Assembly (NCBI RefSeq): GCF_000526515.1
Contig: NZ_JAGF01000001.1
Location: 1,984,001-2,048,000, forward strand
Direction of reading: 5' to 3'
DNA from: Cellulomonas sp. KRMCY2
Lineage (GTDB): Bacteria; Actinomycetota; Actinomycetes; Actinomycetales; Cellulomonadaceae
Length of the DNA: 64,000 nt
Made by a program: the position numbers and the translations under genes. Under the pieces are notes generated by a model that worked only from the letters and a program-made list of their open reading frames with translations, made no database searches and was not told the origin of the DNA. Below, in pieces: positions 44,676 through 54,541 of the stretch (position 1 is its first letter; every line of letters begins with the position of its first letter).

Positions 44676-45514
44676 GCGCCGCCCTGCTGGCCGGCCTGGC
44701 CGCGACGATCGCCGAGACCGGCGAGACCTCCAACAGCGAGGCGGTGCTCTTCTGGTTCCTCGCGCCGGTCATGGTGCTCGCCGCGCTCGGGCTGCTGTTC
44801 GCCCGCAAGACCGTGCACGCGGCGATGAGCATCGTGGTGGTGATGATCTCGCTGGCGATCCTCTACGTCGCACAGGAGGCGCCGTTCCTCGGCGTCGTGC
44901 AGGTGATCGTCTACACCGGCGCGGTGATGATGCTCTTCCTCTTCGTCCTGATGCTCGTCGGCGTCGACTCCTCCGACTCCCTGGTGGAGACGATCACCGG
45001 GCAGCGCTGGATCGGCGCCCTGCTCGGCATCGGCCTGGCCGTCGTGCTCGTCGGCGTCGTGCTCACCGCGGCCGACATCACCCCCGTGGGGCTCGCGGCC
45101 GCCAACGTCGACGGCAACCCGGTCGGCGTCGCGCGGGTCATCTTCGGCGACCACGTGTTCGCCCTCGAGGCCGTCGGGACGCTGCTGGTCACGGCGGCGC
45201 TCGGCGCCCTGGTGCTCACGCACCGCCAGCGGCTGACCAAGCTCCGCGGCCAGCGGGAGCGTGCCGACGCGCGCGTCGCGGGCGGCGGGACGCTCACGCC
45301 GCTGCCGGCACCCGGCGTCTACGCACGCAGCAACGCGATGGACGTCCCGGCCCTCGGTCCGGACGGCTACCCGCTCGAGTCCTCGGTGCCGCGCGTGCTG
45401 CGCAGCCGTGGTCAGGAACGCTCGGTCGCCGAGGTCCATGCGGAGATCGGCGACGCGGGCACCGGGTCCACACCACCGCGACGTGCCATCACGGGTGAGG
45501 AGCCGGTCCGATGA
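44672..45514 (+). CDS. nuoJ: NADH-quinone oxidoreductase subunit J
   Basis: Five-helix membrane subunit. The conserved third helix with the pi-bulge region is [18 protein letters not shown]. 280 residues: the last 85 are a polar cytoplasmic extension ([18 protein letters not shown] onward), longer than in E. coli. Coupled to nuoI and nuoK by ATGA overlaps. Confidence 0.95.
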   Translation: MSAALLAGLAATIAETGETSNSEAVLFWFLAPVMVLAALGLLFARKTVHAAMSIVVVMISLAILYVAQEAPFLGVVQVIVYTGAVMMLFLFVLMLVGVDSSDSLVETITGQRWIGALLGIGLAVVLVGVVLTAADITPVGLAAANVDGNPVGVARVIFGDHVFALEAVGTLLVTAALGALVLTHRQRLTKLRGQRERADARVAGGGTLTPLPAPGVYARSNAMDVPALGPDGYPLESSVPRVLRSRGQERSVAEVHAEIGDAGTGSTPPRRAITGEEPVR

Positions 45515-45810
45515 ACCTGAGCAACTACCTGGTGCTCTCGAGCCTGCTGTTCACCATCGGTGCGTCGGCCGTGCTGCTGCGCCGCAACGCGATCGTCGTG
45601 TTCATGGGGATCGAGCTGATGCTCAACGCGGCCAACCTGGCCTTCGTGACCTTCGCGCGGATCCACGGTGACCTCAGCGGTCAGGTGATGGCGTTCTTCG
45701 TCATGGTCGTGGCCGCCGCCGAGGTCGTCATCGGACTGGCCATCATCGTCGCGATCTACCGCACCCGCCGCTCCGCCTCGGTGGACGACGTCAACCTGTT
45801 GAAGAGCTAG
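45511..45810 (+). CDS. nuoK: NADH-quinone oxidoreductase subunit K
   Basis: Three-helix proton-channel subunit (99 residues). The two key Glu residues lie in [16 protein letters not shown] and [13 protein letters not shown]. 13 bases separate it from nuoL. Confidence 0.97.
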   Translation: MNLSNYLVLSSLLFTIGASAVLLRRNAIVVFMGIELMLNAANLAFVTFARIHGDLSGQVMAFFVMVVAAAEVVIGLAIIVAIYRTRRSASVDDVNLLKS

Positions 45811-45823
45811 GGAGCGCACGACG

Positions 45824-47815
45824 GTGATCACGACTGCTCTTGCTGCCCTGCCGACGGAGGTCGACGGCATCGCCACGGCCGTCCCGGCGACGGGCGCCCT
45901 GACCGCCGCCTGGCTGCTGGTCGCCCTGCCGCTGCTCGGCGCTGCCATCCTGCTGCTGATCGGTCGGCGCGGCGACGCGTGGGGCCACTGGCTCGGTGTG
46001 GCGGCCTCAGGGGCGGCCTTCGTCGTCGGCGCGGTGCTGTGGCTCGTGACCCTTGCGGCGCCGGCCGGTGAACGGGTCGCCGACCTGCACCTGTTCACCT
46101 GGATCCCGGCCGGCGCGTTCGACCTGGACGCCGGACTGCGGATCGACCCGCTCTCGCTGACCTTCGTGCTCCTGGTGACCTTCGTCGGCACGCTCATCCA
46201 CGTGTACGCGGTCGCGTACATGGAGCACGACGTGGACCGCAGGCGGTTCTTCGCGTACCTGAACATCTTCGTCGCGGCGATGCTGCTGCTCGTCCTGGCC
46301 GACAGCTACGTGCTGCTCTTCGTCGGCTGGGAGGGTGTGGGCCTCGCGTCGTACCTCTTGATCGGCTTCTGGAACCACGAGCTGCCCAACGCGGTCGCCG
46401 CGAAGAAGGCGTTCGTGGTCAACCGGGTCGGCGACATGGGCATGCTCGTCGCGGTCATGATCTTCTTCGCGGCCTTCGGTGCCACCGACTTCGAGACGGT
46501 CTTCGCTCTGGCCGACGGCGCGGACGAGGCGCTGCTGACCGCGGCCGGGCTGATGCTGCTGCTCGCAGCCACCGGGAAGTCGGCGCAGTTCCCGCTGCAG
46601 TCCTGGCTGGGTGACGCGATGGCCGGCCCGACGCCGGTCTCGGCGCTCATCCACGCCGCGACCATGGTCACCGCCGGCGTCTACCTGGTCGTGCGGTCCG
46701 CGCCGGTCTACGCCGGGGCGCCGGTCGCCCTGCTCGTCGTGGCGATCATCGGTGCGATCACGTTGCTGTTCGGTGCGATCGTCGGTTGCGCGAAGGACGA
46801 CATCAAGAAGACGCTCGCAGCCTCGACGATGTCCCAGATCGGCTACATGATGCTGGCCGCGGGCCTGGGCCCGATCGGCTACGCGTTCGCGATCTTCCAC
46901 CTGGTCACGCACGGCTTCTTCAAGGCCGGCATGTTCCTCGGCGCGGGCTCGGTGATGCACGGCATGGGCGACCAGGTCGACATGCGGCGCTTCGGTGGCC
47001 TGTCGCGGTACATGAAGGTCACCTGGATCACGTTCGGTCTGGGCTGGCTGGCGATCCTCGGCGTCCCGCCGTTCTCCGGCTTCTGGAGCAAGGACAAGAT
47101 CATCGAGTCCGCGTTCGCCACCGCCGGCGGCGAGGGCTGGCAGCCGTGGCTCCTGGGCTCGGTCGCCCTGGTCGGCGCCGGCATCACGGCCTTCTACATG
47201 TCGCGGCTGTTCTTCATGACCTTCCACGGCGACCGGCGGTGGAGCGACGGGCACGGCGGCGGCGCCCCGGACGGGCCCGTGCAGCACCCGCACGAGCCCT
47301 CGGGCCTGATGACCTGGCCGATGATCGTGCTGGCGGCCGGTTCGGTGGCCCTCGGCCTCGTGCTCGCGGTCGGCAACGCGTTCACGACCTGGCTCGAGCC
47401 GGTGACCGGCCACACCGAGCACCACGAGCCGGTGATCCCGGTCCCGCTGATCATGGCTCTGACCCTGATCCTGGTGGCCGCCGGGGCGTTCCTGGCCTGG
47501 CGTCAGTACGCGGCCTCACCGGTGGCGGTCATCGCCCCGCGCGGCTCCGTGCTCACCCGGGCCGCCCGCAAGGACCTGTACCAGGACGACGTGAATGAGG
47601 GACTTCTGATGCACCCCGGCCAGTACCTGACCCGGTCGCTCGTCTACGGCGACCGGCAGGTGGTCGACGGCGCCGCCACCGGCATCGCGCGGCTCGTCGC
47701 CGGCTCCGGCGAGGTCGTCCGCAAGCTGCAGAACGGATTCGTCCGCTCCTACGCAGCCACCATGGTTGCCGGGTTCGTCGTCCTCGCGGCGATCGCCCTG
47801 GCGTTCCGGATCTGA
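45824..47815 (+). CDS. nuoL: NADH-quinone oxidoreductase subunit L
   Basis: Largest antiporter-like subunit with the lateral helix. Signatures: [15 protein letters not shown] (Glu of the channel), [53 protein letters not shown]. 663 residues from GTG 45824 (ggag ribosome site). The lateral helix is followed by a normal C-terminal anchor helix. Confidence 0.97.
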   Translation: MITTALAALPTEVDGIATAVPATGALTAAWLLVALPLLGAAILLLIGRRGDAWGHWLGVAASGAAFVVGAVLWLVTLAAPAGERVADLHLFTWIPAGAFDLDAGLRIDPLSLTFVLLVTFVGTLIHVYAVAYMEHDVDRRRFFAYLNIFVAAMLLLVLADSYVLLFVGWEGVGLASYLLIGFWNHELPNAVAAKKAFVVNRVGDMGMLVAVMIFFAAFGATDFETVFALADGADEALLTAAGLMLLLAATGKSAQFPLQSWLGDAMAGPTPVSALIHAATMVTAGVYLVVRSAPVYAGAPVALLVVAIIGAITLLFGAIVGCAKDDIKKTLAASTMSQIGYMMLAAGLGPIGYAFAIFHLVTHGFFKAGMFLGAGSVMHGMGDQVDMRRFGGLSRYMKVTWITFGLGWLAILGVPPFSGFWSKDKIIESAFATAGGEGWQPWLLGSVALVGAGITAFYMSRLFFMTFHGDRRWSDGHGGGAPDGPVQHPHEPSGLMTWPMIVLAAGSVALGLVLAVGNAFTTWLEPVTGHTEHHEPVIPVPLIMALTLILVAAGAFLAWRQYAASPVAVIAPRGSVLTRAARKDLYQDDVNEGLLMHPGQYLTRSLVYGDRQVVDGAATGIARLVAGSGEVVRKLQNGFVRSYAATMVAGFVVLAAIALAFRI

Positions 47816-47828
47816 GGGGAAGACCCAG

Positions 47829-49466
47829 ATGCTCGATCAGACCTTCCCCTGGCTGACCACGATGATCGTGGTCCCGCTGGTCGGTGCCGGCATCGTGTGG
47901 GCGCTGCCCCGGTCGGCCCACCGGTTCGCCCGGCCGATCGCCGTCGGGGTGTCCCTGCTGGTGCTGCTGCTCGGCATCCTCGCGGCGCTCGACTTCGACA
48001 CGGCGGCAGCGGGGACCCACCAGCTCATCGACACGAAGGCCTGGATCCCGGCCTTCGGCGTCTCCTACGCGGTCGGTGTCGACGGTGTCGGTCTGGCGCT
48101 CGTGCTGCTCTCGGTGCTCCTGGTGCCGCTGGTGCTGCTTGCCGCGTGGCGTGAGCACCCCGACGCGGGGGTGGTCGCGGTCGCGGAATCCGGCGACCAC
48201 GCCGCAGTGGTCGCGGGGGTCGCCGGGCCCGGCGCGGTGGGCGGCAACCGGATCCGGCACTACATGGCGCTGGTCCTGGTGCTCGAGGCGTTCATCGTCG
48301 CGGTGTTCTCCGCACGGGACGTGTTCCTCTTCTACGTCCTGTTCGAGGCCATGCTCATCCCGGTCTACTTCATGATCGGGGCCTTCGGCGGGCTGCAGCG
48401 GCGCTATGCCGCGGTCAAGTTCCTGCTCTTCTCGCTGGCCGGCGGACTGGTCATGCTCGCGGGTGTGATCGCGCTGTACCTGCAGGGCCCGGGCGGACCT
48501 GACGGCTTCATGATCGACAAGCTCGTCGGTCTCGACCTGCCGGTGACGACCGAGCGGCTGATCTTCCTGGCCTTCTTCCTCGCGTTCGCGATCAAGGCCC
48601 CGATGTGGCCGGTCCACACCTGGCTGCCCGACGCGGCGGAGCAGGCCCCGGCCGGTACCTCGGTGCTCCTGGTCGGGGTCCTGGACAAGGTCGGCACCTT
48701 CGGGATGCTCACGCTGTGCCTCCCGCTGTTCCCCGAGGCGTCCCGGTGGGCAGCGCCCGTGATCATCGTGCTCGCCGTGATCTCGATCCTGTACGGCGCC
48801 CTGCTGGCCATCGGCCAGGAGGACCTCATGCGGCTGATCGCCTACACCTCGGTGAGCCACTTCGGCTTCATCGTGCTGGGAATCTTCGCCTTCACCTCGG
48901 TCAGCGTGCAGGGTGCCTCCCTCTACATGGTCAACCACGGCCTGTCGACCGGCGCCCTGTTCCTGGTGGCCGGCTTCCTGGTGACCAGGCGGGGCTCGCA
49001 GCGGATCGCCGACTTCGGCGGCCTGCAGAAGGTCGTCCCGGTCCTGGCCGGCACGTTCCTGGTCGCCGGTCTGTCGGCGCTCTCGCTGCCCGGCCTGTCG
49101 CCCTTCGTCAGCGAGCTCCTGGTGCTGGTCGGGACCTTCGGCGCGAACAAGCCCGCCGCGGTCGTCGCCACGTTCGCGGTCGTGCTCGCGGCGCTGTACA
49201 TCCTGCTCGCCTACCAGCGGATCTTCACCGGTCCGGTGCGCGACGGCCTGGCGACCATGCCGGACCTGTCGAACCGGGAGCGCTGGGTCGTCGGACCGCT
49301 GATCGCCGCGATGCTCGTGCTCGGGTTCTACCCGGCGCCCGCGCTCGACCTGGTCCGTGAGCCCGCCTCGGTGACCCTGACCCAGGTCGGTGTCGACGAC
49401 GTCGTGCCCACCCACGCCGACCCGGCGGCCGGTGCCAGTACCTCCGAGGACGGGAGCGACCAGTGA
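47829..49466 (+). CDS. nuoM: NADH-quinone oxidoreductase subunit M
   Basis: Antiporter-like subunit. Signatures: FLFYVLFEAMLIPVYFMIG, AFAIKAPMWPVHTWLPDAAE and YTSVSHFGFIVLGIFAF. 545 residues from ATG 47829; a longer frame upstream is a shadow of nuoL's end. A hydrophilic insert with Asp/Val/Gly (about 115–140) lies between helices. GTGA overlap with nuoN. Confidence 0.96.
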   Translation: MLDQTFPWLTTMIVVPLVGAGIVWALPRSAHRFARPIAVGVSLLVLLLGILAALDFDTAAAGTHQLIDTKAWIPAFGVSYAVGVDGVGLALVLLSVLLVPLVLLAAWREHPDAGVVAVAESGDHAAVVAGVAGPGAVGGNRIRHYMALVLVLEAFIVAVFSARDVFLFYVLFEAMLIPVYFMIGAFGGLQRRYAAVKFLLFSLAGGLVMLAGVIALYLQGPGGPDGFMIDKLVGLDLPVTTERLIFLAFFLAFAIKAPMWPVHTWLPDAAEQAPAGTSVLLVGVLDKVGTFGMLTLCLPLFPEASRWAAPVIIVLAVISILYGALLAIGQEDLMRLIAYTSVSHFGFIVLGIFAFTSVSVQGASLYMVNHGLSTGALFLVAGFLVTRRGSQRIADFGGLQKVVPVLAGTFLVAGLSALSLPGLSPFVSELLVLVGTFGANKPAAVVATFAVVLAALYILLAYQRIFTGPVRDGLATMPDLSNRERWVVGPLIAAMLVLGFYPAPALDLVREPASVTLTQVGVDDVVPTHADPAAGASTSEDGSDQ

Positions 49467-51046
49467 CACCGGCCTTCGTGGCGCCCGAGATCCCGTGGGC
49501 GTACCTCGCACCGGTGGCCGTCGTGCTCATCGCCGGGGTGCTCGGGGTGCTCGTCGAGGCGTTCGCACCCCAGCGGCTGCGCCGGCCCGTGCAGCTCAGC
49601 CTCGCCCTGGCCTCCACGGCGGGCGCCGTGATCGCCGTGGCCGCCCTGTGGTCCGACGTCGCCGCCAGTGGTGGGACGGTCGTGCTCAACGGTTCGATGA
49701 TCATCGACGGTCCGGCGCTGGTGCTGCAGGGCACCGTCGCGGGGCTCGGCCTGATCGCGCTGCTTGTGATCGCCGACCGCACCGACTCCGGCGAGGACGC
49801 CTTCGCGCCGTCGGCCTCCGCCGTCCCCGGCTCGGACTACGAGGAGCTCGCGCGGCGCAAGGGCCTGGCCCAGACCGAGGTCTACCCGCTGACCCTGTTC
49901 GCCATCGGCGGCATGATGATCTTCCCGGCCGCCGGTGACCTGCTGACCCTGTTCGTCGCGCTCGAGGTGCTCTCGCTGCCGCTGTACCTGCTGTCCGGGA
50001 TGGCGCGCCGTCGCCGCCTGCTCAGCCAGGAGGCGTCGATGAAGTACTTCCTGCTCGGCGCGTTCGCCTCGGCGTTCTTCCTGTTCGGCACGGCACTGCT
50101 CTACGGCTTCGCCGGGTCCCTGCGGCTCTCCGAGATCGGTGCCGCGATCGGCACCGTCGTCGGCCTCGACCCGCTGCTGATCGGTGGGGTCGTCCTGGTG
50201 CTGGTCGGACTGCTGTTCAAGGTCGGCGCGGTGCCCTTCCACTCGTGGACGCCGGACGTCTACCAGGGCGCCCCGACGCCGATCACCGGCTTCATGGCCG
50301 CGTGCACCAAGATCGCTGCATTCGGCGCGATCCTGCGCTTCGTCTACGTCGTGCTGCCGCCGCTCGAGTGGGACGTGATCCCGCTGCTCTCGGCGGTCGC
50401 CGTCCTGACGATGGTCGTCGGGACGGTCGTGGCGATCGTGCAGACCGACGTCAAGCGGATGCTCGCGTACTCCTCGATCGCGCACGCCGGCTTCATCCTG
50501 GTCGGCGTCGTCGCCCTGACCCAGGCCGGCATCTCCGCCGTCCTGTTCTACCTGCTGGCCTACGGGCTGGCCACGATCGGCGCGTTCGCCATCGTCTCGC
50601 TCGTCCGTGAGGTCAACGCCGGGCCGGGCGGTGTGGTGGTCGCCGAGGCGACGCACCTGTCCCAGTGGTCAGGACTCGGTCAGCGCCACCCGTTGCTGGC
50701 CGGTTCGTTCGCGCTCTTCCTGCTCTCGTTCGCCGGCATCCCGTTGACGGCCGGCTTCATCGGGAAGTTCGCCGTCTTCTCCGCCGCCGTCGAGGGCGGT
50801 CTGACCTGGCTCGTCGTCGTCGGTGTCGTGGTCTCGGCCGCCTCGGTGTTCTTCTACGTGCGGCTCATCGTCCTGATGTTCTTCACCGATCCGGTGGGTA
50901 CGCCGGGGGAGTCGACGACAGTCGTCCGCTCCGAGGGCTTCACCACCGTCGCCATCGCGCTGGGCGTGCTGGCGACCGTCGCACTCGGCGTGCTGCCCTC
51001 GCCGCTGCTCGACCTGCTCGCGGACGCCGCGAAGTTCATCCCGTGA
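49463..51046 (+). CDS. nuoN: NADH-quinone oxidoreductase subunit N
   Basis: Antiporter-like subunit; signatures KVGAVPFHSWTPDVYQGAPT, TDVKRMLAYSSIAHAGFILV and LFLLSFAGIPLTAGFIGKF. 527 residues. Completes the complex I set; the next gene, a polyprenyl synthase, starts inside its stop codon (GTGA at 51043), so quinone tail supply is coupled to complex I translation. Confidence 0.96.
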   Translation: MTPAFVAPEIPWAYLAPVAVVLIAGVLGVLVEAFAPQRLRRPVQLSLALASTAGAVIAVAALWSDVAASGGTVVLNGSMIIDGPALVLQGTVAGLGLIALLVIADRTDSGEDAFAPSASAVPGSDYEELARRKGLAQTEVYPLTLFAIGGMMIFPAAGDLLTLFVALEVLSLPLYLLSGMARRRRLLSQEASMKYFLLGAFASAFFLFGTALLYGFAGSLRLSEIGAAIGTVVGLDPLLIGGVVLVLVGLLFKVGAVPFHSWTPDVYQGAPTPITGFMAACTKIAAFGAILRFVYVVLPPLEWDVIPLLSAVAVLTMVVGTVVAIVQTDVKRMLAYSSIAHAGFILVGVVALTQAGISAVLFYLLAYGLATIGAFAIVSLVREVNAGPGGVVVAEATHLSQWSGLGQRHPLLAGSFALFLLSFAGIPLTAGFIGKFAVFSAAVEGGLTWLVVVGVVVSAASVFFYVRLIVLMFFTDPVGTPGESTTVVRSEGFTTVAIALGVLATVALGVLPSPLLDLLADAAKFIP

Positions 51047-52047
51047 CGTCGGCCCCCTTCCCGCTGGCAGACCCCGAGCTCGCCGACCTGCTGGCGGGCC
51101 GCCTCGCCCTGGTCGAGGAGCGGCTGCGCGACGCCGTCGCGCACACCGACCTGCTCGCCGACGCGACCTCGCGGCACCTGGTGAACGCCGGCGGCAAGCG
51201 GCTGCGACCGATGCTCGCCCTGCTCGCCGCCCAGCTCGGCGAGGGTCAGCGCCCCGAGGTCGTCGACGCGGCAGTCGTCGTCGAGCTCACGCACCTGGCC
51301 ACGCTCTACCACGACGACGTGATGGACTCCGCACCCGTGCGCCGCGGTGCGCCGTCCGCGCACTCGGTGTGGGGCAACCACGTCGCGATCCTCACCGGTG
51401 ACCTGCTCTTCGCGCGGGCGTCGGGCATCGTCGCGGGCCTGGGTCCGGACGCGGTGCGGATCCAGGCGGCCACCTTCGAGCGGCTCTGCCTCGGCCAGCT
51501 GCACGAGACCGTCGGACCCGCGGCGGACGCCGATCCGGTCGAGCACTACCTGCAGGTCCTGTCGGACAAGACGGGTTCGCTGATCGCGACGTCGGCCCGG
51601 TTCGGTGCGATGTTCGCCGGCTGCCGGCCGGCCGTCGTGGCGACCCTCGCGGAGTACGGCGAGCGGGTCGGTGTCGCCTTCCAGCTCGCCGACGACGTCA
51701 TCGACCTGACCTCGGACGGTGCGCAGACCGGCAAGACGCCGGGCACCGACCTGCGCGAGCGCGTCCCGACCATGCCTGCGCTGCTGCTGCGGGCCAAGGC
51801 CGCGGGGCCGGATGCCACGCAGGGCGACCGCGAGCTCGTCGCCCTGCTCGACTCCGACCTGACCAGCGACGCCGCGCTCGCGCAGGCGGTCGCCGGCCTG
51901 CGTCGCCACGCGGTCGTCGCCCAGACCCAGGAGCTCGCCGTGGCGTGGGCCCACCGGGCCGTCTCGGCGCTCGACGGGCTGCCGGACGGGCCGGTCAAGG
52001 ACGCCCTCGTCGCCTTCACCGACGCCCTGGTCGACCGGGCGTCCTGA
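51043..52047 (+). CDS. Long-chain polyprenyl diphosphate synthase (menaquinone side chain)
   Basis: All-trans polyprenyl synthase. First Asp motif in LYHDDVMDSAPVRRG, second in QLADDVIDL, Lys/Arg site in NAGGKRLRPMLALL. The fifth residue before the first Asp motif is Ala (HLATLYHDD), a small residue that allows long products in this family. 334 residues. Syntenic to mycobacterial grcC1 (Rv0562), next to menJ there. A nona- or octaprenyl product for menaquinone is inferred. A GC-rich palindrome (about 52053–52076) follows the stop and may terminate the operon. Confidence 0.92.
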   Translation: MTSAPFPLADPELADLLAGRLALVEERLRDAVAHTDLLADATSRHLVNAGGKRLRPMLALLAAQLGEGQRPEVVDAAVVVELTHLATLYHDDVMDSAPVRRGAPSAHSVWGNHVAILTGDLLFARASGIVAGLGPDAVRIQAATFERLCLGQLHETVGPAADADPVEHYLQVLSDKTGSLIATSARFGAMFAGCRPAVVATLAEYGERVGVAFQLADDVIDLTSDGAQTGKTPGTDLRERVPTMPALLLRAKAAGPDATQGDRELVALLDSDLTSDAALAQAVAGLRRHAVVAQTQELAVAWAHRAVSALDGLPDGPVKDALVAFTDALVDRAS

Positions 52048-52100
52048 ACGACCGGGGATCCAGGTCCTGGAGTCCCGCCCGGCGCGCCCGCGGCACTCGG

Positions 52101-52106
52101 TACCCT
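52101..52106 (+). promoter_or_regulatory. Candidate leaderless −10 for a 30-residue ORF
   Basis: TACCCT lies six bases before GTG 52113, the same spacing as at the other leaderless starts in the window. No convincing −35. It could equally serve the PP2C operon with the small frame as leader. Confidence 0.4.
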
Positions 52107-52112
52107 TGCGCC

Positions 52113-52205
52113 GTGCCGGTCGTCGGCCGGTCGTCGGCCGGTCACCGGCCGGTCATCGTGCCGTTCGCCCCGTCACCCGGGGAACGAGCGCCTGAGCACT
52201 CCTGA
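52113..52205 (+). CDS. Candidate 30-residue leaderless small protein or leader peptide
   Basis: GTG 52113 opens 30 codons rich in Val, Pro, Arg and Ser (begins VPVVGRSSAGHRP, ends GERAPEHS). It contains four 11-base repeats, so its length may vary. Its only support is the −10 at the standard six-base distance and its position between the polyprenyl synthase and PP2C genes. No family recognised. Confidence 0.3.
   Translation: MPVVGRSSAGHRPVIVPFAPSPGERAPEHS
52115..52158. repeat. Four 11-bp tandem repeats
   Basis: gccggtcgtcg twice, then gccggtcaccg and gccggtcatcg. Lies just after the candidate −10 at 52101, in the leader of the phosphatase–kinase operon. The 11-base period differs from a codon multiple, so the frame shifts through the repeat. 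Confidence 0.85.
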
Positions 52206-52307
52206 CTCTCGGTCCCGGGCTCATGTCTGGGTGGTTTTGCGCCGATGGTCAGGAACAGGGTGATGTCCGCGAAGCCGCGGCGACCGGACCCGGACGGGGG
52301 GAGAGCT

Positions 52308-53174
52308 GTGCGCACGTCGTGGGGCTCTGCGACCGACCGCGGCCGGGTCCGCCGACTCAACGAGGACTCCCTGCTGGCCTACCCGCCGGTCTTCATGGTC
52401 GCCGACGGCATGGGCGGCCACGCCGCGGGCGACGTCGCGAGCAGACTCGCCGTCGAGGAGTTCTCGCACCTCGCGGGCCGGATCTCAGCCTCACCTGACG
52501 AGGTGCACGCCTGCTTCCACCGCACGGCCGTGCGGCTGCGGGAGACGGTCGCCGCGGGCCGGACCGCAGGGACCACGGTGGCGGGGGTCGTGATCGCCGC
52601 GTACGACGGTGGCTCGTACTGGCTGGTCTTCAACATCGGCGACTCCCGGGTCTACCGGTTCTCCGGCGGTGAGCTCGAGCAGATCAGCGTCGACCACTCC
52701 GTCGTCCAGGAGATGGTCGACCGCGGCGAGATCGGCCCGGAGCAGGCGCTCGCGCACCCGGAGCGGCACGTCATCACCCGTGCGGTCGGCACCGGCGCGG
52801 ACCCGGAGCCCGACTACTGGCTGATCCCGGCCGGCGCATCCGACCGGCTGCTGATCTGCTCGGACGGCCTGACGACGGAGCTGGGCGACGAGGCGCTGCG
52901 CCGCATCCTGGCAACGGTCCCCGACCCCCAGGACGCCGCCCTGCAGCTGGTCGCCGAGGCGCTCACGGCAGGCGGCCAGGACAACGTCAGTGCCGTCGTG
53001 GTCGATGTCGCGGCCGCGACGGACACGCCCGACACGGAGAACACCGTGCGCGCATCGCAGCGTGATGTGGTGCTCGCCGACGACGCGTCCGGTCAGCTCG
53101 ACTGGGACGACGAGATCCACGGCGCGACGGTACCGCGACCGACCCGCGCTCGAGTTCCGGAGGTGCTCCGATGA
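52308..53174 (+). CDS. PP2C-family Ser/Thr protein phosphatase (PrpC/PstP-like)
   Basis: Metal-dependent phosphatase; all PP2C motifs are present: TDRGRVRRLNEDSLL, MVADGMGGHAAGDVAS, NIGDSRVYRF, HVITRAVGTG, LLICSDGLTTEL and GGQDNVSAVVVDV. Cytoplasmic, no membrane helix. The GTG at 52308 follows ggggggagag, the best ribosome site. ATG 52263 and GTG 52245 are in-frame alternatives adding a basic N-terminus. Start of a coupled series with the FHA protein (ATGA) and kinase, so it probably reverses that kinase's phosphorylation. Confidence 0.94.
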   Translation: MRTSWGSATDRGRVRRLNEDSLLAYPPVFMVADGMGGHAAGDVASRLAVEEFSHLAGRISASPDEVHACFHRTAVRLRETVAAGRTAGTTVAGVVIAAYDGGSYWLVFNIGDSRVYRFSGGELEQISVDHSVVQEMVDRGEIGPEQALAHPERHVITRAVGTGADPEPDYWLIPAGASDRLLICSDGLTTELGDEALRRILATVPDPQDAALQLVAEALTAGGQDNVSAVVVDVAAATDTPDTENTVRASQRDVVLADDASGQLDWDDEIHGATVPRPTRARVPEVLR

Positions 53175-54541
53175 TCGTGCCCCTGTACGCACCCGGCGAG
53201 TGGTTCGCGGTCGTGACCGACGGCAGCGTCGCGATCCTGCCGCCCGCGACCGACCTCGGCCTGGTCGCCGAGGTGTGGACGTCGCTGCGCGACGGCGCGC
53301 GGCTGACCGAGCAGCTCCAGATGCTGCTGCGCGGCGGGATCGAGGCCCTGCCTCCGTTCGCGCTGGTCTCGGTCGAGGGCGGCCAGGTGCATGCGATCGT
53401 GCGGGGCCAGGTCGAGGTCGAGGTCGAGTCCCCGGCCGGGCGCCGGACGCTCAGCGCAGCGGCCGTCTCCACCTGGGCCGAGGAGACCGTCGCCGACGCG
53501 TCGACAGTGACGGTCCGCACGCCGGGACTCGTCGGCTCCTCGATCGAGAGCTCGCTGCCGGTCCTTGCCGCCGTCGTGCGGGCGGCCGGGGTCCGCGTCG
53601 AGCTGAGGCCGTCGTCCGCCGACGCCGCACCTGCCGGACCTGGCGTCGTCATTGCTGTGCCGTTCGCGGCGACAGCCGGCGGCACTGCCGAGGCCGCGCC
53701 CGAGCAGGCGGCCGAGCAGGCGCCCACGCCCGAGCCCGAGCAGGCGCCCGTGCTGACGCCCACGCCCGAGCCCGAGCCGGCACCCACGTCCGAGCCGGCA
53801 CCAGCATCCGAGCCGGAGCTGGTACTCGCGGACCTCGGCGACCTCGACTACACCCTGCTGCAGCCGACCGCCGCCGGCCTCGCCGGTCGCAACGGGAGCG
53901 GTCTGCACGCCCTGACCGCGTCGGCGCCCGTCGGCACCGGCGTCCCGGGGCCGCACCGGGCACCGGCGCCCCTGGTCGAGCCCGCTGTGCAGGGTGACGT
54001 GGTGCACGTCGGGGCTCCCGCCGAGCCCGCTCCGGCTCCGTCCGCTCGGGCTCAGCCCGGGGCCGGTGATCTCGAGGCCGTCGACCACGACGGGATGACG
54101 GTGCTGAGCTCGGACGTCGTCGCACTGCGCCAGCAGCTCCCGGCCTGGGTCGGGGACGCGATGCCGGGTCCGCTGGCTGTCCCGGCGCCCAGGACGCCGG
54201 CGCCGGCCAAGCTCCTGCTCTCCTCGGGGCTCGTCGTCTCGCTCAACCGGCCGGTCCTGCTGGGCCGGGCGCCACAGGTCTCGCGTGTGTCCAACAGCGC
54301 GATCCCGCGCCTGGTGACCGTGGCGAGCCCCAACCAGGACATCTCCCGGACGCACGCCGAGGTCCGCATGGACGGCGAGGACGTGCTCGTCACCGACCTG
54401 CGCTCGACCAACGGCGTGCTGCTGCTGCGCCAGGGCAGCGGGCCGCAGCGCCTGCACCCCGGTGAGCCGACCGCTGTCGAGCCGGGTGTCGTCGTCGACC
54501 TCGGAGAGGGCGTCACCTTCACGGTGGAGCGAGGCGAGTGA
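53171..54541 (+). CDS. FHA-domain protein of the kinase operon
   Basis: 456 residues: an ordered N-terminal beta-rich domain (1–170, starting IVPLYAPGEWFAVVTDGSVA) typical of this locus, a Pro/Glu/Thr-rich linker with EPEPAP-type repeats (about 175–300), then a C-terminal FHA domain (from LLLSSGLVVSLNRPVLLGRA) with the phosphothreonine-binding residues in LGRAP, SRTHAEV and DLRSTNGV. Likely docking protein between kinase, phosphatase and substrates. Overlaps both neighbours by four bases. Confidence 0.92.
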   Translation: MIVPLYAPGEWFAVVTDGSVAILPPATDLGLVAEVWTSLRDGARLTEQLQMLLRGGIEALPPFALVSVEGGQVHAIVRGQVEVEVESPAGRRTLSAAAVSTWAEETVADASTVTVRTPGLVGSSIESSLPVLAAVVRAAGVRVELRPSSADAAPAGPGVVIAVPFAATAGGTAEAAPEQAAEQAPTPEPEQAPVLTPTPEPEPAPTSEPAPASEPELVLADLGDLDYTLLQPTAAGLAGRNGSGLHALTASAPVGTGVPGPHRAPAPLVEPAVQGDVVHVGAPAEPAPAPSARAQPGAGDLEAVDHDGMTVLSSDVVALRQQLPAWVGDAMPGPLAVPAPRTPAPAKLLLSSGLVVSLNRPVLLGRAPQVSRVSNSAIPRLVTVASPNQDISRTHAEVRMDGEDVLVTDLRSTNGVLLLRQGSGPQRLHPGEPTAVEPGVVVDLGEGVTFTVERGE

